64,000 nucleotides of DNA from Mycobacterium shigaense (GTDB lineage: Bacteria; Actinomycetota; Actinomycetes; Mycobacteriales; Mycobacteriaceae). Below the pieces are notes generated by a model. It had not been told where the DNA came from. It was given only the letters and a program-made list of their open reading frames with translations, and searched no databases. Shown in pieces: positions 26,401 through 34,620 of the stretch. How positions within the stretch are numbered: position 1 is the first letter of the stretch; every line of letters starts with the position of its first letter. Location: contig NZ_AP018164.1 in the NCBI RefSeq assembly GCF_002356315.1, positions 5,084,001-5,148,000 of the forward strand, in the 5' to 3' direction. Position numbers and translations under genes: made by a program.

Positions 26401-28832
26401 CCGTGATGCTTGAGCAGCTCGCCCAGCGCGATCTGGATCGCGAAGATGGTGACCTGAGTGGTCTCGATGCCGTAGTCCTGCGAGTCGTCCAGGATCAGCT
26501 CGAGCACCGAGTAGCCCAGCTCGTCCTGAACCAGGGCGTCGACCTTTTCGATCCACTCGGCGAACACCGGGTTGCGCAGATACAGGCTCTTGCCCATCTT
26601 GCGATGTTGCGCACCGAATCCGGCGAGCACCCACACCGGGCCGTTGGCCACCGGTCCGTCGACGCTGAACACGTTCGGCCGCTGCTTGCCCTCGGCCACC
26701 GCACGCAGGCCCTTGATGGCCTCCTCGTGGTCGTGCGCCAGCACCACCGCGCGGGAGCGGCCGTGGTTGCGCCGCGACAGCGACCGCCCGATCGACTCCA
26801 GCGAAGACGCCTGCCCCTCGGGGCTTTCCATCCAGTCCGCCAGCTCGGCCGCGGCGGCCTTCTTGCGCGACGTCAGGAATGCCGACACCGCGAGCGGGAT
26901 CAGCGGCGTGGTGGGCTCGGATTCCTCCTGTGCCGCAAGCTCTTCCAGCGCGGCCGCCTTGAGCTCCAGCGCCTCTTCGGTGATGCCCGGCAGGTCGGGC
27001 TGGGCCTCTTCGAACACGAACTCGTCGGTGATGATGTTGCCGAAGTCGTCGAACCGCAGCGAGTGCGATTCACCCGCGGGCGCCTCGGCGGGGTCCGCGG
27101 CCGCGGCGCCCGGCGCGATGACCCGTGCCTCGGACTCGGTTGGGCGCTCGTAGTAGTCGCGCGGCAACACCTCGCGCAGCACCAGGTGCGCGTTGGCCCC
27201 GCCAAAGCCGAAGCTCGACACCCCCGCCACGGCGTAGCCGCCGTAGCGGGGCCAATCCGTCGCGGTGTCAACGAATTTCAGGTGCATCGCGTCGAAGTCG
27301 ATGTACGGGCTGGGCCCGGCGAAGTTGATCGACGGCGGCACCTTGTTGTACTGCAGCGCCAGCACCACTTTGGCCATGCTGGCGATGCCGGCCGCCGACT
27401 CCAGGTGGCCGATGTTGGTCTTGATCGCGCCCAACAGGGCCGGCCGATCGGCCGGGCGGCCCCGGCCGACCACCCGACCCAGCGCCTCCGCCTCGATCGG
27501 GTCACCGAGGATGGTGCCGGTGCCGTGCGCCTCGATGTAGTCGACGTTGCGCGGGTCGATCCCGGCGTCCTTGTAGGCCCGGCGCAGCACCTCGGCCTGC
27601 GCGTCCTGGTTCGGCGCGATCAGGCCATTGGACCGGCCGTCATGGTTGATCGCACTGCCGGCGATGACGGCCAGAATCTGGTCGCCGTCGCGGCGGGCGT
27701 CGTCGACCCGCTTGAGCACCACCATGCCGGCGCCCTCGGAGCGGGTGTAGCCGTCGGCGTCGGCGGAGAAGGACTTGATCCGACCGTCGGGCGCCAGCAC
27801 CGCGCCGATCTCGTCGAAACCGAGGGTCACCGCAGGGGTGATCAGCGCGTTGACACCACCGGCGACGGCCACGTCACACTCACCGTTGCGCAGTGCCTGC
27901 ACGGCCTGATGCGTCGCCACCAGCGAGCTCGAGCAGGCGGTGTCGACGGCGACCGAGGGGCCGCGGAAGTCGTAGAAGTACGACACCCGGTTGGCGATGA
28001 TCGCGTGGGAGTTACCGGTGATCGCGTAGGGGTGCGCGAGGGTCGGGTCCGAGATGGCCAGGAAGCCGTAGTCGGCGTTGGTGAAGCCGACGTACACGCC
28101 GACCGCCTCGCCGCGCAGGCTGGACGCCGGGATCCGGGCGTGTTCGAGCGCCTCCCAGGTCAGCTCCAGCGCCATCCGCTGCTGCGGGTCGATGTTGTCG
28201 GCCTCGGTCTTGGCGACCGCGAAGAACTCCGAGTCGAAGCCCTTGATGTCCTTCAGGTAGCCGCCGCGGGTGCGGGCTTTCGCGATGCGCTCGGCCAGCC
28301 GGGGCTCTTCGAGGAACTCCGACCAACGCCCCTCGGGTAGGTCGGTGATCGCGTCGCGGCCCTCCATCAGCGCCTGCCACGTCTCGTCCGGGCTGTTCAT
28401 GTCGCCGGGCAGCCGGGTGGACAACCCGACGATCGCGATGTCGACGCGCTCGACGGGGCCGGGGCGCGTCCAGTCCGCGCCGTCGACGCCGTCGTCGGGC
28501 AGCTCCGGCTCACCTTCGATGATGCGGGTCGCCAGCGATTCGATGGTGGGGTGCTGGAACGCCACCGCGACCGACAGCGTGACACCGGTCATGTCCTCGA
28601 TGTCGGCGGCCATCGCCACGGCATCGCGCGACGACAGGCCCAGCTCCACCATCGGGACCGACTCGTCGATCGCGTCGGGCGCCTGCCCGACCGCGCGGCC
28701 CACCCAGTTGCGCAGCCATTGCCGCATCTCGGGGACCGTCATCTCGGTCTTCTTGGCGGGCGCGTCCCCGTCCGGTCCACCGACGGGCGCGTTCTCGGAG
28801 TCGTCCGGCAGGTCAAATTCGATGTCAGACAT
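23445..28832 (-). CDS. pks13: Polyketide synthase Pks13, mycolate condensase
   Basis: Pks13 performs the final Claisen condensation of the FadD32-activated meromycolate with the AccD4-derived carboxyacyl chain. It has 1795 residues (M. tuberculosis 1733). Order: N-terminal ACP with phosphopantetheine serine in GLSSRD (Ser67/68); ketosynthase with active Cys300 in DTACSSS; acyltransferase with Ser821 in GQSLGEA; C-terminal ACP with Ser1291 in GLDSLMA; a long Pro/Ala linker around 1380-1450; and thioesterase with Ser1593 in GWSLGGA. All nucleophiles are present. Most of the extra length lies in the linker before the thioesterase. fadD32 ends 11 bases upstream of its ATG. Confidence 0.98.
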   Translation of the reverse strand: MSDIEFDLPDDSENAPVGGPDGDAPAKKTEMTVPEMRQWLRNWVGRAVGQAPDAIDESVPMVELGLSSRDAVAMAADIEDMTGVTLSVAVAFQHPTIESLATRIIEGEPELPDDGVDGADWTRPGPVERVDIAIVGLSTRLPGDMNSPDETWQALMEGRDAITDLPEGRWSEFLEEPRLAERIAKARTRGGYLKDIKGFDSEFFAVAKTEADNIDPQQRMALELTWEALEHARIPASSLRGEAVGVYVGFTNADYGFLAISDPTLAHPYAITGNSHAIIANRVSYFYDFRGPSVAVDTACSSSLVATHQAVQALRNGECDVAVAGGVNALITPAVTLGFDEIGAVLAPDGRIKSFSADADGYTRSEGAGMVVLKRVDDARRDGDQILAVIAGSAINHDGRSNGLIAPNQDAQAEVLRRAYKDAGIDPRNVDYIEAHGTGTILGDPIEAEALGRVVGRGRPADRPALLGAIKTNIGHLESAAGIASMAKVVLALQYNKVPPSINFAGPSPYIDFDAMHLKFVDTATDWPRYGGYAVAGVSSFGFGGANAHLVLREVLPRDYYERPTESEARVIAPGAAAADPAEAPAGESHSLRFDDFGNIITDEFVFEEAQPDLPGITEEALELKAAALEELAAQEESEPTTPLIPLAVSAFLTSRKKAAAAELADWMESPEGQASSLESIGRSLSRRNHGRSRAVVLAHDHEEAIKGLRAVAEGKQRPNVFSVDGPVANGPVWVLAGFGAQHRKMGKSLYLRNPVFAEWIEKVDALVQDELGYSVLELILDDSQDYGIETTQVTIFAIQIALGELLKHHGAKPAAVVGQSLGEAASAYFAGGLSLRDATRAICSRSHLMGEGEAMLFGEYIRLMALVEYSADEIKTVFADFPDLEVCVYAAPTQTVIGGPPEQVDAIIARCEAEGKFARKFQTKGASHTQQMDPLLGELTAELQGIKPMSPTAGIFSTVHEGSYIKPGSEPIHDVEYWKKGLRHSVYFTHGIRNAVDSGHTTFVELAPNPVALMQVGLTTADAGLHDAQLIPTLARKQDEVESITSTLAQLYVFGHDLDIRTMFSRAHGPQDYAHIPPTRFKRREHWLDAHFSGDSSILMPGNHVALPDGRHVWEYAPREKTDLAALVRSAATTVLPDAQLTASEQRAVPGLGARLVTTLTRHPGGASVQVHARIDDSFTLVYDALVAKGGSASVLPAPYAQVGAGTAIAAKTPDAAGAPVAEALPGDDDAETLSDSLTTRYMPAGMDRWSPDSGETIAERLGLIVSAAMGYEPEDLPWEVPLIELGLDSLMAVRIKNRVEYDFDLPPIQLTAVRDANLYNVEKLIEYAIEHRDEVQELAEHQQTQTADEIAREQAALLSGATPASAPDPQAEPGIQAAPPPASDSPIPPPPTNPAGPAGAPVNGTPNPAASQKGVAQALSQEAVAKALNSDVPPRDAAERVTFATWAIVTGKSAGGIFNPLPKLDEQTAAKMAQRLSERAEGPITTEDVLTSKTIEELGDKVRQYLEAGELDGFVRTIRAPQNDSQIPVFVFHAAGGSTVVYEPLLKRLPPDTPMYGLERVEGTVQERAAQYVPKLLEINGDKPFVLAGWSLGGALAYACAIGLKQLGAEVAFVGMIDTVRAGEEIPQTKEETRKRWDRYARFAERNFNVEIPAIPYEQLEELDDEGQVKFVLDIVKQSGVQVPGGIIEHQRTSYLDNRALETVQIEPYDGHVTLYMADRYHNDVIEFEPRYATRQPDGGWGEFVADLEIVPIGGEHIQAIDEPIIAKVGAHMTEALNKVEAERSRTSSRQGR

Positions 28833-28843
28833 GGTTCCTGAAT

Positions 28844-30736
28844 TCAGTCAGTGGAGTTGGCGAAAGCGGTCGGGGAGCCGATGCCGCTGCGCAGGGTGCC
28901 GTCGAGGTAGGCGGTGCGGCAGGCGCGGTGCCCGATCTTGCCGCTGGAGGTGCGGGGAATCGTCCCCGACTGCACCAGCAGCAGGTCACGCACGGTGACC
29001 CCATGCCGGACGGCGATGGCCGCCCGAATGTCGTCGGCGATGGGCTGGTAGTCGAGCTTGTGCGAGCCGGCCGCGCGCTCAGCCACGATCACCAGCTGCT
29101 CGGAGGTGTCGTCCGGGTCGAACTTCAGCCCCGTGTGCGGGTTGTCGAACACTTCCTTCGGCAGCTCGTTGGCCGGGACCGAGAAGGCCGCGACGTACCC
29201 GGTGCGCAGCGCCTTGCTGGCCTCCTGCGCCGAGTACTCGAGGTCCTGCGGGTAATGGTTGCGGCCGTCGATGATGACCAGGTCCTTGATGCGGCCGGCT
29301 ATATAGAGGTGACCGTTGAAGTAGGTGCCGTAGTCGCCGGTGCGCACCCACAACCCGTCGTCGGCGGCGCCTTCGGCATGCGACCCTCTGACGCGCGACT
29401 TGAGGATGTTGCGGAAGACGTGGTTGGTCTCTTCCTCCTTGCCCCAGTAGCCGGTGCCCAGGTTCTTGCCGTGCAGCCAGATCTCGCCGATCTGACCGTC
29501 GGGCAGCTCGCTGGCCGTGTCGGGGTCGACGATGACGGCCCACTCGTCGACGCCGATCTTGCCCGCGGAGACCTGCGCGACCGCCTTCGGCGAGTCGGCG
29601 GCGACCTCGACGAAGCGTTGGTTGTTCAGCTCGTCGCGGTCGACGTGGATGACCGTCGGCGTCTCGTGCGGCGGAGTGGTCGACACGAAGAGCGTCGCCT
29701 CGGCCAGGCCGTAAGACGGCTTTATCGCCGTCTCCGGCAGGCCGTAGGGCGCGAACGCCTCGTAGAACTTGCGCATCGAGGCCGGGGAGACCGGCTCGCT
29801 GCCGTTCAGGATCCCCTTGACGTTGCTCAGGTCCAGGGGCGGCTCGTCGTCGCGCGGCAGGCCGCGCACCGCGGCGTGCTCGAAGGCGAAGTTCGGCGCG
29901 GCCGAGAAGACGCCGCCGGTGTCGTCGGGTTTGCGCGCCAGTTCGCGAATCCACCGGCCGGGCCGCCGGACGAACGCGGCCGGGGTCATGAAGGTGAAGC
30001 TGTGGCCGAGTACCGGGGATAGCAGCGCCGTGATCAGGCCCATGTCATGGAACAGCGGCAGCCAGGACAGCCCGCGGTCGCCGTCGGTGCCTTCCAGAGC
30101 TTCAAGCACCTGCAGCACGTTGGTGGGCAGGTTCAGGTGCGAGATCTGCACGCCGGTCGGGGTCCGGGTGGAGCCCGACGTGTACTGCAGGTACGCGATC
30201 GTGTTCTCGTCGGCGTCCGGCACTACCCAGGTGGCGGCGACCTCGTCGGGCACCGCGTCTACGGCGACGACGCGCGGCCGTTCCTTGGCCGCGCGGGCCC
30301 GGATGAACTTGCGGACACCCTCGGCGGACTCGGTGGTGGTCAGGATCGTCGACGGTGTGCAGTCGTCCAGCACCGCATGTAGGCGGCCGATGTGGCCCGG
30401 CTCGGCAGGGTCGAACAAGGGCACCGCGATGCGGCCGGCGTACAGCGCGCCAAAGAACGCAATGAGGTAGTTAAGGTTCTGCGGGCACAGGATGGCGATG
30501 CGGTCACCGGGCTGGGTGACCTGCTGCAGTCGGGCGCCCACGGCGCGGTTTCGGGTGCTGAAGTCCGACCAGACGATGTCGCGGTACACGCCGTCGCGTT
30601 CGGTGGAGTAGTCGATGAACCGATAGGCGAGCTTGCTGCCGCGCACCTTCGCCCACTTCTCAACGTGCTTGACCAGGTTCGTGTTGTCCGGGAACTTGAT
30701 CTTTCCATTCACGATGAACGGGTTGTGGTACGCCAT
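28844..30736 (-). CDS. fadD32: Long-chain fatty-acid-AMP ligase FadD32
   Basis: FadD32 activates the meromycolic acid as acyl-AMP and loads it onto the N-terminal ACP of Pks13. The 630-residue product shows the ATP motif YLQYTSGSTRTPTG (near residue 188), SWLPLFHDMGL, KPSYGLAEATLFV, RTGDYG and IDGRNHYPQDLE, and the C-terminal lysine region RTSSGKIGHRACR. The chosen ATG (MAYHNPFIVNG) has AGGAGAG about 9 bases upstream. The M. tuberculosis annotation adds about seven residues that cannot be matched here. Strong coupling to pks13 and accD4 makes the function nearly certain. Confidence 0.97.
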   Translation of the reverse strand: MAYHNPFIVNGKIKFPDNTNLVKHVEKWAKVRGSKLAYRFIDYSTERDGVYRDIVWSDFSTRNRAVGARLQQVTQPGDRIAILCPQNLNYLIAFFGALYAGRIAVPLFDPAEPGHIGRLHAVLDDCTPSTILTTTESAEGVRKFIRARAAKERPRVVAVDAVPDEVAATWVVPDADENTIAYLQYTSGSTRTPTGVQISHLNLPTNVLQVLEALEGTDGDRGLSWLPLFHDMGLITALLSPVLGHSFTFMTPAAFVRRPGRWIRELARKPDDTGGVFSAAPNFAFEHAAVRGLPRDDEPPLDLSNVKGILNGSEPVSPASMRKFYEAFAPYGLPETAIKPSYGLAEATLFVSTTPPHETPTVIHVDRDELNNQRFVEVAADSPKAVAQVSAGKIGVDEWAVIVDPDTASELPDGQIGEIWLHGKNLGTGYWGKEEETNHVFRNILKSRVRGSHAEGAADDGLWVRTGDYGTYFNGHLYIAGRIKDLVIIDGRNHYPQDLEYSAQEASKALRTGYVAAFSVPANELPKEVFDNPHTGLKFDPDDTSEQLVIVAERAAGSHKLDYQPIADDIRAAIAVRHGVTVRDLLLVQSGTIPRTSSGKIGHRACRTAYLDGTLRSGIGSPTAFANSTD

Positions 30737-30764
30737 TGCAGCCCTCTCCTGTTACGACGCTCGC

Positions 30765-30805
30765 CGGTCGGCTACGCCGACCGTGCTGGTGTCGGCTTCG
30801 CCGAC
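30765..30805. repeat. Two consecutive short hairpins in the fadD32 leader
   Basis: CGGTCGGC-TAC-GCCGACCG (30765-30783) is followed by GTCGGC-TTC-GCCGAC (30791-30805). The two units share the palindrome GTCGGC-TNC-GCCGAC. They lie 29-69 bases upstream of the fadD32 ATG and downstream of the Rv3802c-type gene, both on the minus strand. They may end the upstream transcript, shape the fadD32 leader, or be copies of a dispersed palindrome. The remaining bases to 31015 hold no gene that I can see. Confidence 0.6.
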
Positions 30806-31015
30806 GGTCTTCCCGCGCACGGTCCGGCCCGGCACGCTGGGTGCGGGCCGGGCAACCTCCACCCGATCGGGACAAACCACCAAACTCTTATGCTCTTAGT
30901 TTTTTCTTAATGTTAAGGGCCGGTGCCCAGCAGACCAAATCACAAGGTACCGCTGATTTCCCCGGCTCCAGCCTTCCTGACCCCTGTGTCCCGCCGCCTT
31001 GCTGGTGGCGGCGGA

Positions 31016-32056
31016 TCACCCGTGTTTGGGATGCGGTGCATTTTCGATCAGCCCCCGCGCCCAGTTCAACGCCCAGTCGGTCGCCGGGGCGCCGTCCAAG
31101 CTCCAGCATTGGGTCGTGGCATACAGCGCGTGCACCGGCTGCGCCGCGCCTCCCGCCAGCGTATTCAGGGTGTTCGGCAGGTTTACCAGGCTGAACGCTT
31201 CCTGCGGGGCTGCACAGATCAGGTCGCCCGGGGCGCAGATTTCGTTGGTCCTGGCGTTGAGGTCGCCGAACCCGCCGGGGCGCGGGCCGGTCATCGTCAG
31301 TCCGAGCCCGGCCAGGACGGGAACCTCGTGCAGGGTGACCTCGGCGCCCTCGCCCGGCGGGTTCGGGCCGATGTCGTTGCCCACGCCCTCCTGCCGCCGA
31401 CCGTCGGCGATCAACGTCACACCGAGCACCAGGTCGTCGTCGACGGGACCGCGCCCGTTGCCGACGTCGCTGGCGATGTCGCCCGCGATCACCGCGCCCT
31501 GAGAAAAACCCAGTAGCAGATAGGTGGTCAGCGGGCACTTGTTATTCATGTCCGTCATCGCCGCGACGGCGGCCCTGGTGCCCTCGGCCCGGCTGTCGTT
31601 GTAGGACATCTGCTTGACGCCGCCGAGCGGATTGTTGAACTGCGCGGTGTAGGGAACCGTGTAGGTCTGCACGCGTGACGACGGGAACTGCTGGCCTATC
31701 GCCAGAGTGTCCTTGTGCAGCAGCGCATTCGGGAACTGGGTGGGGTTGAGCGGGTCGTCCTGCGGTGCGGACTCCCAGGTGCCGGGGATGACGATCATCT
31801 GCACGTCGGGGCAGGACGCGTCCTGCGACGCGGGCCGCGGCTTGTGCGGGTGGGTCGCCGACGCCGACGGCGGCAGGATGCTCGACGGCACCGCGCTGGG
31901 CGGCGCCTCGGTGCTGCGCAACATGGTCACCACCGCCACGATCACCAGCAGCACGACACCGGCCATGGACAGGGCCGCGGCCCAAGCAACCACCCTGCGG
32001 CGCTTGTTGCGGGCTTTCGCCGTCCTGGTGCCTTTGCTGGCTCGTGGCGTGGGCAT
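31016..32056 (-). CDS. Cutinase-like phospholipase/thioesterase (Rv3802c family)
   Basis: This envelope serine hydrolase has phospholipase A and thioesterase activity in M. tuberculosis and sits next to mycolate genes in all mycobacteria. It has 346 residues, with a basic N-terminus and one membrane anchor (about 24-46, VVAWAAALSMAGVVLLVIVA). The cutinase nucleophile elbow GFSQGA has Ser185. The Asp-containing CAPGDLIC motif and a later His in HALYATTQ complete the triad. Paired cysteines include CPDVQ and CAPGD. GGAG lies just upstream of the ATG. mpt51 is upstream on the same strand. Confidence 0.93.
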   Translation of the reverse strand: MPTPRASKGTRTAKARNKRRRVVAWAAALSMAGVVLLVIVAVVTMLRSTEAPPSAVPSSILPPSASATHPHKPRPASQDASCPDVQMIVIPGTWESAPQDDPLNPTQFPNALLHKDTLAIGQQFPSSRVQTYTVPYTAQFNNPLGGVKQMSYNDSRAEGTRAAVAAMTDMNNKCPLTTYLLLGFSQGAVIAGDIASDVGNGRGPVDDDLVLGVTLIADGRRQEGVGNDIGPNPPGEGAEVTLHEVPVLAGLGLTMTGPRPGGFGDLNARTNEICAPGDLICAAPQEAFSLVNLPNTLNTLAGGAAQPVHALYATTQCWSLDGAPATDWALNWARGLIENAPHPKHG

Positions 32057-32183
32057 ATTCTCCTGCTAGCAGAGTTCGGTGGGTCGCAGCTCGATCACGC
32101 GGAGTGATGCCCCCTGCTGCACTTCACTACACGGTACCGGCTCGGCGGATGGCGCCGTCCGCCCTGCTAGCGGTGTCGCGGGG

Positions 32184-33095
32184 TCAGCGGATGGCGCCGA
32201 CGATGTCGCCGGACATGGCGCCCAGCTGACCCGACCACGAGCCCCAACCGTTGTCGCCGCCGCCGGGGAAGTCGAAGTGGCCGTTGTGGCCGCCGACGCT
32301 GCGGTACTGCTGATAGAACTCCCGGGAGCTGCCCATCGCCGAGCCGGCCTGGCCGATCATCGCGGCGTCGTCACCGCCCATGTTGGTCGGGCTCCAGACC
32401 CACACCCGGGTGTTGTTCTGCGCCAGCAGCGACGCGTGCACGTAGGGGTCGTGCCACTTCCAGCGGCCCAGCTGCGGCGCGCCCCACATGCCGTTGCCGT
32501 CGATGCCGGCGAACTGCTGCAGACCCGCCAGGATCGCGCCGTTGTAGTTGGTGCTCGACGGGTACAGGAAGCCCGACAGCGAGCCGGCGAAACCGAACCG
32601 GTCGGGATGGAAGGCGGCCAGCGCGAACGCACCGTAGCCGCCCTGGGAGGCGCCGACCGCGGCGTGCCCGCCGGGTGCCAGGCCCTTGTTGGCGGCCAGC
32701 CAGTCGGGCAGCTCGCTGGACAAGAAGGTGTCCCACTGTTTGCTGCCGTCCTGTTCCCAGTTGGTGTACATGCTCCAGGCGCCGCCGGCCGGGGCCACCA
32801 CCGAGATGCCCTTGCCGCCCAGGGTGCTCATCGCGTTGCCGGCGGTGACCCAGTTGCTCACGTCCGGCGCCGCGTTGAAGGCGTCCAGCAGATACACGGC
32901 ATGCGGCCCGCCGCCCAGAAACGCCACCGGGATCGAGCGTCCCATGGCGCCCGAGGGCACCATCAGCGTCTCGTACCCCGCCGCCCTGGCCTTGCCGGCG
33001 GTTCCCGCGCCGAGCGCGACACCGCCCACCCCGACAGACAGCACGGCAACGCAGAGCACCCGCACCAGCGTCGACAGACTCCGCACACCCCTCAT
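32184..33095 (-). CDS. fbpD: MPT51 / FbpD, antigen 85-related secreted protein
   Basis: The 303-residue secreted alpha/beta-hydrolase-fold protein has a signal peptide ending near GKARAAG. The family is considered non-catalytic and may bind matrix or carbohydrate. Conserved blocks are GPHAVYLLDAFNA, WEQDGSKQWDTFL and GMWGAPQLGRWKWHDP. At the nucleophile elbow this protein reads GASQGGYG with a serine; I recall GAAQGGYG in M. tuberculosis. The Ag85 Glu is not evident and the His position is occupied by GDNGWGSW, so a triad is still incomplete. The ATG at 33095 was chosen over the one at 33107 because GGAGGTG precedes it. It ends 127 bases before the lipase gene. Confidence 0.94.
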   Translation of the reverse strand: MRGVRSLSTLVRVLCVAVLSVGVGGVALGAGTAGKARAAGYETLMVPSGAMGRSIPVAFLGGGPHAVYLLDAFNAAPDVSNWVTAGNAMSTLGGKGISVVAPAGGAWSMYTNWEQDGSKQWDTFLSSELPDWLAANKGLAPGGHAAVGASQGGYGAFALAAFHPDRFGFAGSLSGFLYPSSTNYNGAILAGLQQFAGIDGNGMWGAPQLGRWKWHDPYVHASLLAQNNTRVWVWSPTNMGGDDAAMIGQAGSAMGSSREFYQQYRSVGGHNGHFDFPGGGDNGWGSWSGQLGAMSGDIVGAIR

Positions 33096-33253
33096 GTCCA
33101 CCTCCATGGTCTGATCGCTGGAAGAACAGTAACCAGCGCCGCCACGGGGCAGATCCGCAGGGTAGTGAAATAGGCCACACTCGGGCCCCCAACCGCCACC
33201 GGCGGCGACCCTGAGGGATCGCCGCCGGTGGCGGTCATGCTTTCGCCGCGGGC

Positions 33254-34294
33254 TTAGGTGCCCTGGGCCGCCGGAGCGGCAGCGGCGGCGGTGGCGGGCC
33301 CGGCGCCCGGCGTGGCGCCCAGCGCCGACTGCAGGTCAGGCTTCATCGCCTGCAGCTGCGAGCCCCAGTAAGGCCAGTCGTGCGTGCCGTTGGCGTCGAA
33401 GTTCCACACCGCGTTATGGCCACCGGCCGCGTTGTAGGCCTGCTGGAACTTCAGGTTGGAAGTCCGCACGAAGCCCTCGAGGAACTTGGCGGGCAGGTTG
33501 TCCCCACCGAGGTCGGACGGCTTGCCGTTACCGCAGTACACCCAGATGCGGGTGTTGTTGGAGACCAGCCTGGCCACCTGCAGCGACGGGTCGTTACGCT
33601 GCCAGGCCGGGTCCTCCTTGGGGCCCCACATGTCGGCGGCCTTGTAGCCGCCGGCGTCACCCATGGCCAGGCCGATTAGCGACGGACCCATGCCCTGCGA
33701 CGGGTCCAGCAGCGCCGACAGCGAGCCGGAGTAGGGGAACTGGTCGGGGTGGTAGGCGGCCAGGATCAGCGCCGACGAGCCGGCCATCGACAGACCGACC
33801 GCCGCGCCGCCGGTCGGCTTGACCTGCTTGTTGGCCGACAGGTACTGCGGCAGCTCGCTGGTCAGGAAGGTTTCCCACTTGTAGGTGGTGCAGCCGGCCT
33901 TGCCGCAGGCGGGCTTGTACCAGTCCGAATAGAAGCTGGACTGCCCACCGACGGGCATGACGACCGCGATGCCCGACTGGTTGTACCACTCGAAGGCGGG
34001 GGTGTTGATGTCCCAGCCGTTGAAGTCGTCCTGGGCACGCATGCCGTCGAGCAGGTACAGGGCGGGCGCGTTGGGGCCGCCGCTCTGGAACTGGATCTTG
34101 ATGTCGCGACCCATGGCGGCCGACGGGACCTGCAGGTACTCGACCGGCAGACCCGGGCGCGAGAACGCCCCTGCGGTCGCCGGGCCCCCCACGACGCCGA
34201 TCAGACCCGAAAGCAGAGCCGCGCCAACGGCTCCAACCAAGAGTCGGCGTGGCGTGCGTGCCACGGCGCCGCGAAACCTGTCAACAAGCGTCAT
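33254..34294 (-). CDS. fbpA: Antigen 85A mycolyltransferase
   Basis: Antigen 85A transfers mycolate from trehalose monomycolate to arabinogalactan and to another trehalose monomycolate outside the cell, and binds fibronectin. From the chosen start (MTLVDRFRGAV) it has 346 residues. The signal peptide ends ATAGA|FSRPG, giving the known mature start. The nucleophile is in GLSMAGSS (mature Ser126); Glu is in LPAKFLEGF and His in NGTHDWPYW. The Cys pair is in ACGKAGC. GAGGAAG supports this start over the ATG at 34309. The Ala/Pro-rich C-terminal tail after GATPGAG is longer than in M. tuberculosis. It lies 158 bases upstream of mpt51. Confidence 0.97.
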   Translation of the reverse strand: MTLVDRFRGAVARTPRRLLVGAVGAALLSGLIGVVGGPATAGAFSRPGLPVEYLQVPSAAMGRDIKIQFQSGGPNAPALYLLDGMRAQDDFNGWDINTPAFEWYNQSGIAVVMPVGGQSSFYSDWYKPACGKAGCTTYKWETFLTSELPQYLSANKQVKPTGGAAVGLSMAGSSALILAAYHPDQFPYSGSLSALLDPSQGMGPSLIGLAMGDAGGYKAADMWGPKEDPAWQRNDPSLQVARLVSNNTRIWVYCGNGKPSDLGGDNLPAKFLEGFVRTSNLKFQQAYNAAGGHNAVWNFDANGTHDWPYWGSQLQAMKPDLQSALGATPGAGPATAAAAAPAAQGT

Positions 34295-34309
34295 TCTTTG
34301 CTTCCTCAT

Positions 34310-34620
34310 CCTTTCGGCGCACCCTTCAAGAAAGTGCGTCGTCGATTTAGGTCAAACTGCATGCGATCTCCGTGCAGCAGCGCCCGTGTAGTCAACCACA
34401 CGATCGGTCGTCCGCTCACATCGAGGAGACCGCGCAAAGCTCCAATCCGCTCTCCTACCCAATGGGTTTCATTTCAAACCTCAGTGTGAAGAATCGTGTT
34501 TCCGCATGTGCGTGGGTGTCATCGGCACTGATGGGCACCGAAATGTGAGGTTTCTGTCAATGTTTGGTCACGGGCGCCGCAACGCGGTGAGCGATCCGCC
34601 GGAGAATTTCCCATGCAACC
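34310..34620. other. Intergenic region between aftB and fbpA
   Basis: About 310 bases hold the fbpA promoter and leader and the end of the aftB unit. The stretch 34460-34570 is more A/T-rich than its surroundings (for example GGTTTCATTTCAAACC), as expected of a promoter region. I see no convincing gene or RNA. Confidence 0.5.

Noticed and set aside
34295..34309. First ATG of fbpA, five codons upstream
   Set aside because: The ribosome-binding sequence GAGGAAG is correctly spaced only for the second ATG, which also matches the known start.
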